From Ktedonobacteraceae bacterium (GTDB lineage: Bacteria; Chloroflexota; Ktedonobacteria; Ktedonobacterales; Ktedonobacteraceae), in contig JADBKA010000256.1 of NCBI GenBank assembly GCA_014896635.1, positions 1-6,515 on the forward strand: 6,515 bases of DNA. Direction: 5' to 3'. The notes beneath the pieces were generated by a model that saw only the letters and a list, made by a program, of their open reading frames with translations, was not told the DNA's origin and ran no database searches. Below, one piece after another: positions 1-5,055 of the stretch (its first letter is position 1; every line of letters starts with the position of its first letter). The position numbers and the translations under genes were made by a program.

Positions 1-438
1 AACTGCTGCTGCGGTCGAAGGTAGAAACGTGGGAACGCCGAGGAAGAGGTTGCCGGCGCTCATCGGGCTGATGCCGTCGATATCTTTGGCCGGGGATAAG
101 GTATCGGCCACTGTTTTCTGCGGGATATGGGCCGGCAAGGGCATCTGCACAATGACTCCCTGCATGGCCTCATCCCCATTCAGGCGCAATAACAACTCTT
201 TCAGCTCGTTTTCTGAAGCTGTCGCGGGTAACGACTCCAGGCGCGCATCCACGCCCAGATCTTCAGCAAGGCGCAGAATCGCCTTGCTATAGACGCCAGA
301 GGCAGGGTCACCTTCCACCCGCACAATCGCCAGGCCGGGCGCGCGGCCATGTACCTGCACATAGTGGCGCACATCCTCACGCATCTCTGCCCGCATCTCT
401 TTGCCCAGTGCACGCCCATCAATGATCGTCGCCGTCAC
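1..438 (-). CDS. folD: FolD, methylenetetrahydrofolate dehydrogenase (partial, 3' end cut off); catalytic Lys replaced
   Basis: The protein oxidises 5,10-methylene-THF to methenyl-THF and, in bifunctional members, hydrolyses that to 10-formyl-THF in the cytosol. The visible 146 residues form the N-terminal catalytic domain; the NAD(P)-binding domain lies beyond the left edge. They align without gaps to E. coli FolD as I recall it: IIDG at 5-8, DPASGVY at 44-50, GVIVQMPLP at 94-102, KDIDG at 118-122. Tyr50, Gln98 and Asp121 are present, but the position of the essential Lys54 is Ile54, with a Lys at 52 instead. The PCTP motif is altered to PSTA (140-143). The start is GTG at 438-436, and that GTG overlaps the TGA of the upstream cyclohydrolase-like gene as GTGA, indicating translational coupling. 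FolD identity is firm. Retention of cyclohydrolase activity is doubtful, because the equivalent Lys56 of human MTHFD1 is required for it. Confidence 0.93.
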   Translation of the reverse strand, partial: MTATIIDGRALGKEMRAEMREDVRHYVQVHGRAPGLAIVRVEGDPASGVYSKAILRLAEDLGVDARLESLPATASENELKELLLRLNGDEAMQGVIVQMPLPAHIPQKTVADTLSPAKDIDGISPMSAGNLFLGVPTFLPSTAAAV

Positions 439-1058
439 ACATCCTCTCCTACTCTACTGATCACCTGCTGGCGTCCCGCCTCAATCTCGCCCATAGCCAT
501 GTCCAGCCGCTCGCTCAGGCTCAGTACCAGTTCCTGGTCCTTGAGCGCCTGTAAGTTGGTACGCACCATCCAGGACGCACCGGTTGCTGCACCGGTCGCC
601 ATCATCGCCGCGACCGCAATATCGCTCAGCACGTTCACATTGCCAATCTGCGCGATGCGCTGGCAATAGTCCATCAGTTCAGCAGCCCGCTCAACTACTT
701 CCAGCGGGACCAGCGCCGCCTCCTTCAATCGCTCCTGTACGATTCTTGTGCGCTCTGCTCGCTGCTCTTCAGTCTCGCGTGGCAGCTTAAAGGCAGCAGA
801 GAGCCGTCCATACGCCTCAATATCTTCCTGTATTAACTGCTGGAAACGCTCGCGCAACTGCTCTGTTTTCTGTAACAGATCTTCGATTTCCGGCTGCACA
901 TCAGCATATTTCGCTTTCCCTTGCGTCAGTCGCGCGACCATGCACGCCAACGCGGCACCCAGCGCGCCACTGAGCGCGGCAGCCGAGCCACCTCCCGGCG
1001 CCGGACTGGCCGATGCCAGATCATTCAGATACTTACGTAATGGTTCGTCTAAATACAC
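435..1058 (-). CDS. fchA: Cyclodeaminase/cyclohydrolase family protein, FchA-like methenyl-THF cyclohydrolase
   Basis: This 207-aa cytosolic protein belongs to the FTCD_C/FchA family, which acts on formimino-THF or methenyl-THF. The family signature PAPGGGSAAA is at residues 19-28, the acidic EDIEAYG segment at 78-84, and the conserved GNVNVLSDIAVAA segment at 139-151. Its length matches stand-alone bacterial cyclohydrolases rather than the domain of animal FTCD. It starts with GTG at 1058-1056, preceded by a purine-rich GAGAGGGAAG ribosome binding site; no in-frame ATG lies near. It is the first gene of a minus-strand pair and overlaps folD by 4 bases. No histidine-utilisation genes are visible, so methenyl-THF cyclohydrolase is the more likely role than formimino-THF cyclodeaminase. 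The neighbouring FolD lacks its catalytic lysine, which supports this. Family assignment is secure; the exact reaction is inferred. Confidence 0.87.
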   Translation of the reverse strand: MYLDEPLRKYLNDLASASPAPGGGSAAALSGALGAALACMVARLTQGKAKYADVQPEIEDLLQKTEQLRERFQQLIQEDIEAYGRLSAAFKLPRETEEQRAERTRIVQERLKEAALVPLEVVERAAELMDYCQRIAQIGNVNVLSDIAVAAMMATGAATGASWMVRTNLQALKDQELVLSLSERLDMAMGEIEAGRQQVISRVGEDV

Positions 1059-1085
1059 TCGCTTCCCTCTCTATTGATTTTTCGA

Positions 1086-1098
1086 CACTCATTGAGTG
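1086..1098. repeat. Short perfect palindrome in the fchA leader (CACTCA-T-TGAGTG)
   Basis: Six-base arms flank a single T, 28 bases upstream of the fchA GTG. The position between candidate promoter and start would suit an operator or a small RNA hairpin, but arms this short are common by chance. Confidence 0.35.
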
Positions 1099-1154
1099 GT
1101 ATCATCCAGTAAATAAGGGAGAAAAAAGAAATTGTGGGGGACATCTCCCATAGC

Positions 1155-1183
1155 ATTCTAGCACCGAAGGCACCCGACGTCGA
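1155..1183 (-). promoter_or_regulatory. Candidate promoter for fchA-folD
   Basis: On the minus strand, TCGACG (1183-1178) and TAGAAT (1160-1155) are separated by 17 bases, matching 4/6 and 5/6 of the sigma70-type consensus. It would give a leader of roughly 90 bases containing the palindrome at 1086-1098. This is a pattern match only. Confidence 0.25.
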
Positions 1184-1245
1184 GAGATGTGTTTGAATAC
1201 ATGAGAACGGGCCGCATGGTGGCGACGCATCGAAGAAAGCGGATA

Positions 1246-1257
1246 CAATAGCTATTG
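1246..1257. repeat. 12-bp perfect palindrome CAATAGCTATTG
   Basis: A perfect 12-base palindrome sits in the divergent gap about 120 bases upstream of the LLM oxidoreductase start. It could be a dimeric regulator's binding site; no second copy was found in the window, so this is tentative. Confidence 0.3.
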
Positions 1258-1378
1258 AAAGACGATTCTCTGTCATGAGCCTGTCAGTTCTTCGCTAAAG
1301 GCGCAGTTCAGATCAGACACATCTGGCATTTCAGGTATATGACAAAAAAGAGAAAAAGCGAAAGGATGTTATTTTAGT

Positions 1379-2515
1379 ATGGTGGCACCGCGAATTGCTA
1401 CTGGCCTGGAGTTAACGGCCATGCCGCCGGCTGCTTTGAATCGCGCGCTCGTTTACTTCGCCCGCTTCAGCTATCTTGACTCGATATGGGTACTGGACCA
1501 CTTCCAGGGCCTTATCCCGCGCGCCGTCTGGGACCGGCAGTTTAGCTGGGCTGCCGCTCAAAATGAGAGTCCCCACGAACTGTTTGAATTTCAGGCACTT
1601 CTGGGCTATCTCGCCGCCAGCGCGGGCCGGCTGCGCCTGGGCGTGGGAGTGACCGAGGCGATTCGCCGCCACCCCGTAGTCATTGCGCAGGCGATGCTCA
1701 CACTGGCCCACCTGACGCGGCGCCCCCCGATTCTGGGCATCGGGGCGGGAGAGCGCGAGAACCTTGAACCCTATGGCCTGGACTTCACCGCGCCGGTCAG
1801 TCGGCTGGAAGAGGCGCTCAAGATCCTTCACCTCTGCTTCAGACAGCAGGGACCGCTAGATTTTCAGGGAAAATTCTTCCAGCTAAAGCAGGCAGTGCTG
1901 GATCTGCGCCCTCCGGCAGGCAGAATCCCTGAGATCTGGATCGGCAGTCTGGGACCACGCATGCTCAGGATGACCGGGCAGTACGGCGATGGCTGGTATC
2001 CCAGCACGATTACCTCGCCCGAAGAATATGCCGCTAAACTTAAAATTATTCGAGAAGCAGCAAAAGAGGCGGGACGCGACCCAGAGGCCATCACTCCGGC
2101 TGCTTTCCTGCTCATCGCGGTGGCTCCCACCGAACAAGAAGTGCGGGAAATGCTCGATACAAAACCTGCCCGCTTATTAGCACTGGGGACCGCAGCCGAG
2201 CAGTGGCGCAAGCTCGGAGCCAGGCATCCCTTTGGCGAGGACTTCCGGGGCGCCGTTGACTGGATTCCTGAGCACTATGATCGCCAGATGCTTGAAGAGG
2301 CAATGGCGGCAGTTCCGCCAGAAGTGCTCGGCACCGGTGTACTCTGGGGAACGCCGCAGCAGGTGATAAGCAAACTCCAGGCTTTTGGCGAGGCGGGAGC
2401 GCGCTACCTGGTGCTCTTCCCCGCGTCGGCGCTCCTATCCAGGCGAGCGGCTCTCTCTGGACTGCTGACAATACGTAAGATCGCCCACGTGCTGAGAACC
2501 GGTCGAGGAACGTAA
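1379..2515 (+). CDS. LLM-class (luciferase-like) F420/flavin-dependent oxidoreductase, phthiodiolone-ketoreductase-like
   Basis: This 378-aa protein has the TIM-barrel fold of the bacterial luciferase/MER superfamily, which transfers hydride using F420H2 or FMNH2. Recognisable blocks are SYLDSIWVLDH (31-41), RLRLGVGVTEAIRRHP (84-99), ILGIGAGERENLEPYG (118-133), PEIWIGSLGPRMLRMTGQYGDGW (start 184) and, near the C-terminus, ARHPFGEDFRG (281-291) and GTPQQVI (324-330). These follow mycobacterial phthiodiolone ketoreductase block by block, including the WIPEHYD region, so the F420-dependent branch is likely. The substrate is unknown, and phthiocerol lipids are not expected in this organism. The start is ATG 1379. 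An in-frame TGA at 1340 and no other upstream ATG/GTG limit alternatives. AAAGG at 1361-1365 is 13 bases away, which is long. A three-codon ATG-TTA-TTT-TAG frame (1366-1377) ends just before the start. It is monocistronic, with no partner gene. Confidence 0.88.
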   Translation: MVAPRIATGLELTAMPPAALNRALVYFARFSYLDSIWVLDHFQGLIPRAVWDRQFSWAAAQNESPHELFEFQALLGYLAASAGRLRLGVGVTEAIRRHPVVIAQAMLTLAHLTRRPPILGIGAGERENLEPYGLDFTAPVSRLEEALKILHLCFRQQGPLDFQGKFFQLKQAVLDLRPPAGRIPEIWIGSLGPRMLRMTGQYGDGWYPSTITSPEEYAAKLKIIREAAKEAGRDPEAITPAAFLLIAVAPTEQEVREMLDTKPARLLALGTAAEQWRKLGARHPFGEDFRGAVDWIPEHYDRQMLEEAMAAVPPEVLGTGVLWGTPQQVISKLQAFGEAGARYLVLFPASALLSRRAALSGLLTIRKIAHVLRTGRGT

Positions 2516-2557
2516 GCGGTCAACGGTTCGTGTACCGATATGAGCGGCAGTCGCGTT

Positions 2558-2596
2558 GACCAGGCCGTCACGCTTCAGCCGCACTCCGGCCTGGTC
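2558..2596. repeat. Perfect 10-bp inverted repeat between convergent genes; possible non-canonical bidirectional terminator
   Basis: GACCAGGCCG (2558-2567) and CGGCCTGGTC (2587-2596) are exact reverse complements with a 19-base loop. The repeat lies in the 117-base gap between the ends of the LLM gene and the XRE gene. RNA from either strand would form a GC-rich stem, but neither side is followed by a T-run, so classical intrinsic termination is not supported. It may instead block readthrough or protect 3' ends. Confidence 0.5.
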
Positions 2597-2632
2597 CTGC
2601 TGAAAAGCTAACTGGGAAGGCGAAGCTGATTT

Positions 2633-3817
2633 TTATACTGAGCCTTCCGCCAACTCTTCTTTAAACTCCTTCACGGCAGAGACATCGCCATAGCCATCTT
2701 GCTCCAGGCTCAAAAGCACTTTATTGACCTGGCTAAGTGCGTGAGATGATCCCATAACCATACATCGTCTGTAAAACTCTCTAAGCTCTTTAATACACGC
2801 CTCGATTTCGCCTATCAACTCATATGCCTTCGCCCAATCAAGGGGAATCCACGCCTCTACCCTCGTATCCTGGCCGATACGTAGCGCCTCGGTTATTTCT
2901 TCCTTTATCGCCAGAGTTTTCTCAGGCATTCCTAACTCAATATATCCCCAACTCTGCTCAGCCATAACCGCCGATACCGCGCTCCACGAATAAATAAAGT
3001 CTGTCCCATCTTCATACTCTCCTATTGATCGGGCTAACGTTAAGCCCGTATTAACGGCCCGCTCAAAGCGAACAAGGTCTTTATTCCCGCCGTAAGCACG
3101 AATAAGATATGACTGAATAAATGCACGAAGCAGTTTACTTCCGTCAATGGCCGTGTCCCTGGCTTCCTCAAGATAGATAACCGCTTCCCGATGGTCTCCT
3201 TCCCTGTTCAATTCTTTGCCGATACTCTTGAGCGCCAATGCTTTTAAAGCAGGTTCATCCCTGTCTTTCGTCAACTCGAAGATTTCCCGATATATCTGCA
3301 TAGTTTCTTTGTATTGTTTCTTTTCAAGATGAGCAGTTGCTTTTAATCGAAGATATTGCACGTAGAGAAATATATACCGCTTCTCAAGTCTGACTGGCGG
3401 GGGGAGCGATTCTTTGAAATAGGTGAAGAGTTTCCCAAGCTTTCTGACGCCTGTATCCGCTTCTCTGATGCGAGCTGCACAACGTAAGCTCCAGATCTGG
3501 CGTACCAGTTCTTCAACTGTATCCAGTGTTTCATCATACATAGACCTTCCATGTCCAGGGAGAAACATCTGGGTAAAAGGATCAAACTCTGAGAGTCCCA
3601 TTTTCCAGTAAGGAATCTGGAGAATATCACAGACTTTGCGCAGGGTCTGTTGATCGTCAATCCGCTTTCTGCCGTGTTCGATGTCCTGAACGTACTTCCA
3701 GTTGACTCCCTCACCACCGCCGAAGCGTTCAGATCTGGGCCACCTGTCTGCTAACTGCTGCTGCGTCATCCGCGCTTTTTCTCGGTACTCCCGGATTGTG
3801 AGGCCATAATGATACAT
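2633..3817 (-). CDS. XRE-family HTH regulator with TPR-like helical C-terminal domain
   Basis: This is a 394-aa cytosolic DNA-binding protein. Residues 7-73 form a Cro/CI-type HTH: LTIREYREKARMTQQQLADRW at the start, then YVQDIEHGRKRID (42-54) and LRKVCDILQIP (59-69). The HTH carries an extra loop of about 13 residues (RWPRSERFGGGEG, 25-37) between the first helix pair and the recognition region. Residues about 143-370 are all-helical with repeat units of roughly 40 residues resembling TPRs (for example YVQYLRLKATAHLEKKQYKE and ALKSIGKELNREGDHREAVI). Such C-termini often sense peptides or protein partners, which is inference here. ATG 3817-3815 is preceded by AAGAGGGAAG. GC content is clearly below that of the flanking metabolic genes. 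It ends facing the LLM gene, and the target genes are unknown; the small genes divergently transcribed beside it are the obvious candidates. Confidence 0.85.
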   Translation of the reverse strand: MYHYGLTIREYREKARMTQQQLADRWPRSERFGGGEGVNWKYVQDIEHGRKRIDDQQTLRKVCDILQIPYWKMGLSEFDPFTQMFLPGHGRSMYDETLDTVEELVRQIWSLRCAARIREADTGVRKLGKLFTYFKESLPPPVRLEKRYIFLYVQYLRLKATAHLEKKQYKETMQIYREIFELTKDRDEPALKALALKSIGKELNREGDHREAVIYLEEARDTAIDGSKLLRAFIQSYLIRAYGGNKDLVRFERAVNTGLTLARSIGEYEDGTDFIYSWSAVSAVMAEQSWGYIELGMPEKTLAIKEEITEALRIGQDTRVEAWIPLDWAKAYELIGEIEACIKELREFYRRCMVMGSSHALSQVNKVLLSLEQDGYGDVSAVKEFKEELAEGSV

Positions 3818-3881
3818 CTCGCTTCCCTCTTACATTCAGACTATTTATCTCTCATCCGTAATGATACCCACTTGCAGGCGG

Positions 3882-3908
3882 TTGCTATTCTAAGGGCTGA
3901 TCTATAAT
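3882..3908 (+). promoter_or_regulatory. Candidate promoter for the 42-aa/60-aa pair
   Basis: A perfect -10 hexamer TATAAT (3903-3908) lies 71 bases before the 42-aa ORF. The best -35 is TTGCTA (3882-3887) at a short 15-base spacing. It lies in the divergent gap 65-95 bases upstream of the XRE-TPR gene, so that regulator could act here. Downstream, TCTACGG occurs twice at a 15-base period (3945-3951 and 3960-3966). Confidence 0.4.
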
Positions 3909-3979
3909 AATACCTACCAGGATGTGCCTTCCAGAAATGCTTATTCTACGGTACTTTTGTCTACGGGATTGGTGCTGAC

Positions 3980-4048
3980 ATGCTTGATTGTATCACATCA
4001 CACGAGACGCTTAAAACAATCATCGGAGATGATGAAGCAATCAAGCAT
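3980..4048 (+). repeat. 11-bp perfect inverted repeat enclosing a nested hairpin and including a start codon
   Basis: ATGCTTGATTG (3980-3990) is exactly complementary to CAATCAAGCAT (4038-4048), extendable by one G-U pair, with a 47-base interior. Inside lies a second perfect stem, ATCATC (4019-4024) and GATGAT (4028-4033), around GGA. In RNA the outer stem would bury the start codon of the 42-aa ORF. It may be a translational switch, a regulator site or chance. Confidence 0.5.
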
Positions 4049-4108
4049 CCAGTAGAAACCCCGGAGAATGTCGGTGTAGAAAGGGAATCGAAAGTTGAGC
4101 CATTATGA
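3980..4108 (+). CDS. Hypothetical 42-aa acidic protein, overlapping the next small gene
   Basis: I do not recognise this protein. Reading from ATG 3980 gives 42 residues, MLDCITSHETLKT... ending ...RESKVEPL, then TGA. It has 10 Asp/Glu against 4 Lys/Arg (net about -6), one Cys, no signal peptide and no membrane segment. Support for it being real is that its stop overlaps the ATG of the following 60-aa ORF as ATGA, the same coupling seen at two other junctions in the window, and that a TATAAT lies at a sensible distance upstream. Against it are the lack of a clear Shine-Dalgarno and the start codon lying inside an inverted repeat (3980-4048). There is no in-frame ATG, GTG or TTG between the upstream stop at 3908 and 3980. 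It could alternatively be a leader peptide or part of a structured RNA. Confidence 0.42.
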   Translation: MLDCITSHETLKTIIGDDEAIKHPVETPENVGVERESKVEPL

Positions 4109-4287
4109 CTAAAAGATATCGGTTTCTTGAGAATCAGTCAACCCAACCTGTTCCAATCGTGCGCTTGAGGAAAGAAACAAGAGAGGAGCGGTTTATACGA
4201 TTAAAACGAACTGCTGACGCTACCGGCAGGCGGCTTCTCCACGTCTACCTTGAGGACGAAAGACGGCAAAAGGGAAATCAACGTTGA
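4105..4287 (+). CDS. Hypothetical 60-aa strongly basic protein
   Basis: I do not recognise this protein. It has 60 residues with 17 Lys/Arg against 8 Asp/Glu (net about +9). The N-terminal third contains QPVPIVRLRKE (14-24), followed by an Arg/Glu-rich predicted helix REERFIRLKRTADATGRR (26-43) and LLHVYLEDERR (44-54). The charge suggests nucleic-acid or acidic-partner binding; no known fold is evident. Its ATG overlaps the TGA of the acidic 42-aa ORF, with no strong Shine-Dalgarno of its own, so translation is probably coupled. Its 3' end overlaps the convergent HTH gene by 10 bases (4278-4287), meaning the two transcripts would be antisense to one another. An acidic-then-basic pair next to an HTH gene resembles small antitoxin/toxin layouts, but nothing in the sequences proves that. 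Confidence 0.6.
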   Translation: MTKRYRFLENQSTQPVPIVRLRKETREERFIRLKRTADATGRRLLHVYLEDERRQKGNQR

Positions 4288-4502
4288 TCTCCCTCTTGCT
4301 CTTCTGGCACATCTTCCATGAGTTCCATTGTACTGACGCCTAATGCCCTGGCGAGTTTATTTATTGTTTCAGTCGAAACAATAGCTGTCGGATTACGATA
4401 AATGCGTTTGATTGTATTATCATCAACATCAGACATACGAGAAAGTTTTCCCTGGCTAATTCCCTTAGCCTGGGCTATTTCCCTGACACGGAGACGGATC
4501 AT
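4278..4502 (-). CDS. Small Cro/CI-type HTH transcriptional regulator (HTH_26-like)
   Basis: This 74-aa protein is essentially one HTH domain. MIRLRVREIAQAKGISQGKL (1-20) gives helix 1 and the start of helix 2, SDVDDNTIKRIYRN (24-37) the turn and recognition helix, and TETINKLARALGVSTMELM (44-62) the closing helices. An acidic tail (EDVPEEQEGD) follows. This matches the HTH_26/YozG-like group of stand-alone regulators, which commonly accompany mobile or accessory genes. The start is ATG 4502-4500, with AGGGAG (4517-4512) 9 bases upstream. That site sits in an AGGG-AGTA-CCCT mini-hairpin that could dampen translation. It faces the 60-aa gene, overlapping its end by 10 bases, and is divergent from the 137-aa orphan. 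Autoregulation from the shared 139-base gap is plausible but not shown. Confidence 0.86.
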   Translation of the reverse strand: MIRLRVREIAQAKGISQGKLSRMSDVDDNTIKRIYRNPTAIVSTETINKLARALGVSTMELMEDVPEEQEGDQR

Positions 4503-4590
4503 ACGAGGGTACTCCCTGTGAGTAGTTATTCTATAAACTTAACAGAAATACCCGCCTATGGTAAGTAGGAGAGTAATAGTACCTCTGCAC

Positions 4591-4619
4591 TTAGCCGAAT
4601 ATATGTCAGCCTTTACAAT
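4591..4619 (+). promoter_or_regulatory. Weak candidate promoter for the 137-aa orphan and nth
   Basis: TACAAT (4614-4619) matches the -10 consensus 5/6; TTAGCC (4591-4596) at 17-base spacing matches the -35 only 3/6. It would leave a very short leader before the TTG at 4642, still including GAGG at 4631-4634. The wider gap (4503-4641) also contains an imperfect palindrome around 4523-4541 (TAGTTAT-TCT-ATAAACTTA), a possible operator for the small HTH protein. Confidence 0.25.
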
Positions 4620-4641
4620 AATCGAGGAGTGAGGCCGTATC

Positions 4642-5055
4642 TTGAGGAAGAAAAAGAAACGTCAATGTCAGTTGAAAGAAGCATACCAGCCGCAACCAGG
4701 CTCAACAATATATTTTACACTGCCGACAATCACGCTTCTAAAAAAGGCGCTTGATTTGACCGAGGAGCACCTGTTTCGAGAACCTGGTACTTTTCCAAAC
4801 AAAGCATTCGCTCAACAGGTCATTAAAGAACTAAAAACCAAACTAGATGATATACTGCAACAGGAAGATTGGGAGAAGGAGACACCGCTTGACTACAACG
4901 AAGTACACATGCTTTATGCAGCCGTTCATATGTATCTTGTCGAACTGAGCACTTCTCAACAACAGGCACTGATTGCGTCTTGCATCGCTCTCTGTGAACA
5001 GTTCAGTGTTATCGTCGAACATGCTGATAAAGCACTAAAAAAGGAGAAACGATGA
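4642..5055 (+). CDS. Hypothetical 137-aa protein translationally coupled to endonuclease III
   Basis: I do not recognise this protein. The N-terminus is a basic patch (MRKKKKRQ, 1-8) and the C-terminus is also basic (DKALKKEKR, 129-137). Between them the sequence is mostly helical: TLPTITLLKKALDL (26-39), AFAQQVIKELKTKLDDILQQ (55-74), YNEVHMLYAAVHMYLVELS (85-103) and QQQALIASCIALCEQF (106-121). The last two helices are amphipathic to hydrophobic but lack a clear transmembrane span. The start is TTG 4642; an in-frame TGA at 4630 excludes anything longer, and GAGGAGTGAGG (4624-4634) supplies the ribosome binding site. Its stop overlaps the nth ATG as ATGA. Codon use and GC are lower than in nth, suggesting a different history, yet the overlap implies co-expression. 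It could be a small helical regulator or partner protein; no function is assigned. Confidence 0.78.
   Translation: MRKKKKRQCQLKEAYQPQPGSTIYFTLPTITLLKKALDLTEEHLFREPGTFPNKAFAQQVIKELKTKLDDILQQEDWEKETPLDYNEVHMLYAAVHMYLVELSTSQQQALIASCIALCEQFSVIVEHADKALKKEKR
5041..5046 (+). promoter_or_regulatory. Strong ribosome binding site of nth
   Basis: AAGGAG lies 5 bases before ATG 5052, inside the last codons of the 137-aa gene. It fixes the nth start and supports reinitiation across the ATGA overlap. Confidence 0.75.

Larger units (their letters stand above)
1059..1378. other. Divergent intergenic region between the folate operon and the LLM oxidoreductase
   Basis: This 320-base gap separates a minus-strand operon from a plus-strand gene, so it should hold both promoters. 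I see two short palindromes (1086-1098 and 1246-1257), a candidate minus-strand promoter (1155-1183) and a 7-bp inverted repeat, ACATCTC at 1141-1147 and GAGATGT at 1184-1190. The 3' part (1341-1365) is purine-rich and leads into the LLM start. No convincing plus-strand -35/-10 pair, riboswitch or RNA gene is recognised. A minus-strand reading frame of 75 codons (1276-1049) has low-plausibility composition and no good ribosome binding site, so it is not called. Confidence 0.6.

Noticed and set aside
201..422. Minus-strand 73-codon frame beginning MMGVHWAKR
   Set aside because: It lies out of frame inside folD, whose correct frame starts at the GTG at 438 and shows clear family motifs.
1049..1276. 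A 75-codon minus-strand reading frame overlapping the fchA start by 10 bases
   Set aside because: Composition looks random, there is no convincing ribosome binding site, and it spans the candidate promoter and palindromes; likely non-coding leader.
1059..1378. Tetrahydrofolate riboswitch upstream of the folate operon
   Set aside because: None of the conserved core segments I know for THF riboswitches could be matched on the minus strand.
2112..2471. 119-codon minus-strand frame inside the LLM gene
   Set aside because: Antisense shadow of a GC-rich gene; Arg/Pro/Ala-rich, no motif and no ribosome binding site.
3343..3717. 124-codon minus-strand frame in the XRE-TPR gene
   Set aside because: Same strand but out of frame with a gene that has a clear HTH; no independent support.
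3945..3966. TCTACGG direct repeat as an iteron array or attachment site
   Set aside because: Only two 7-base copies; too short and too few, and no recombinase or replication gene nearby.
3980..4502. Calling the small pair plus HTH gene a toxin-antitoxin system
   Set aside because: No residue pattern of a known toxin or antitoxin family is visible; kept only as a hypothesis in the findings.
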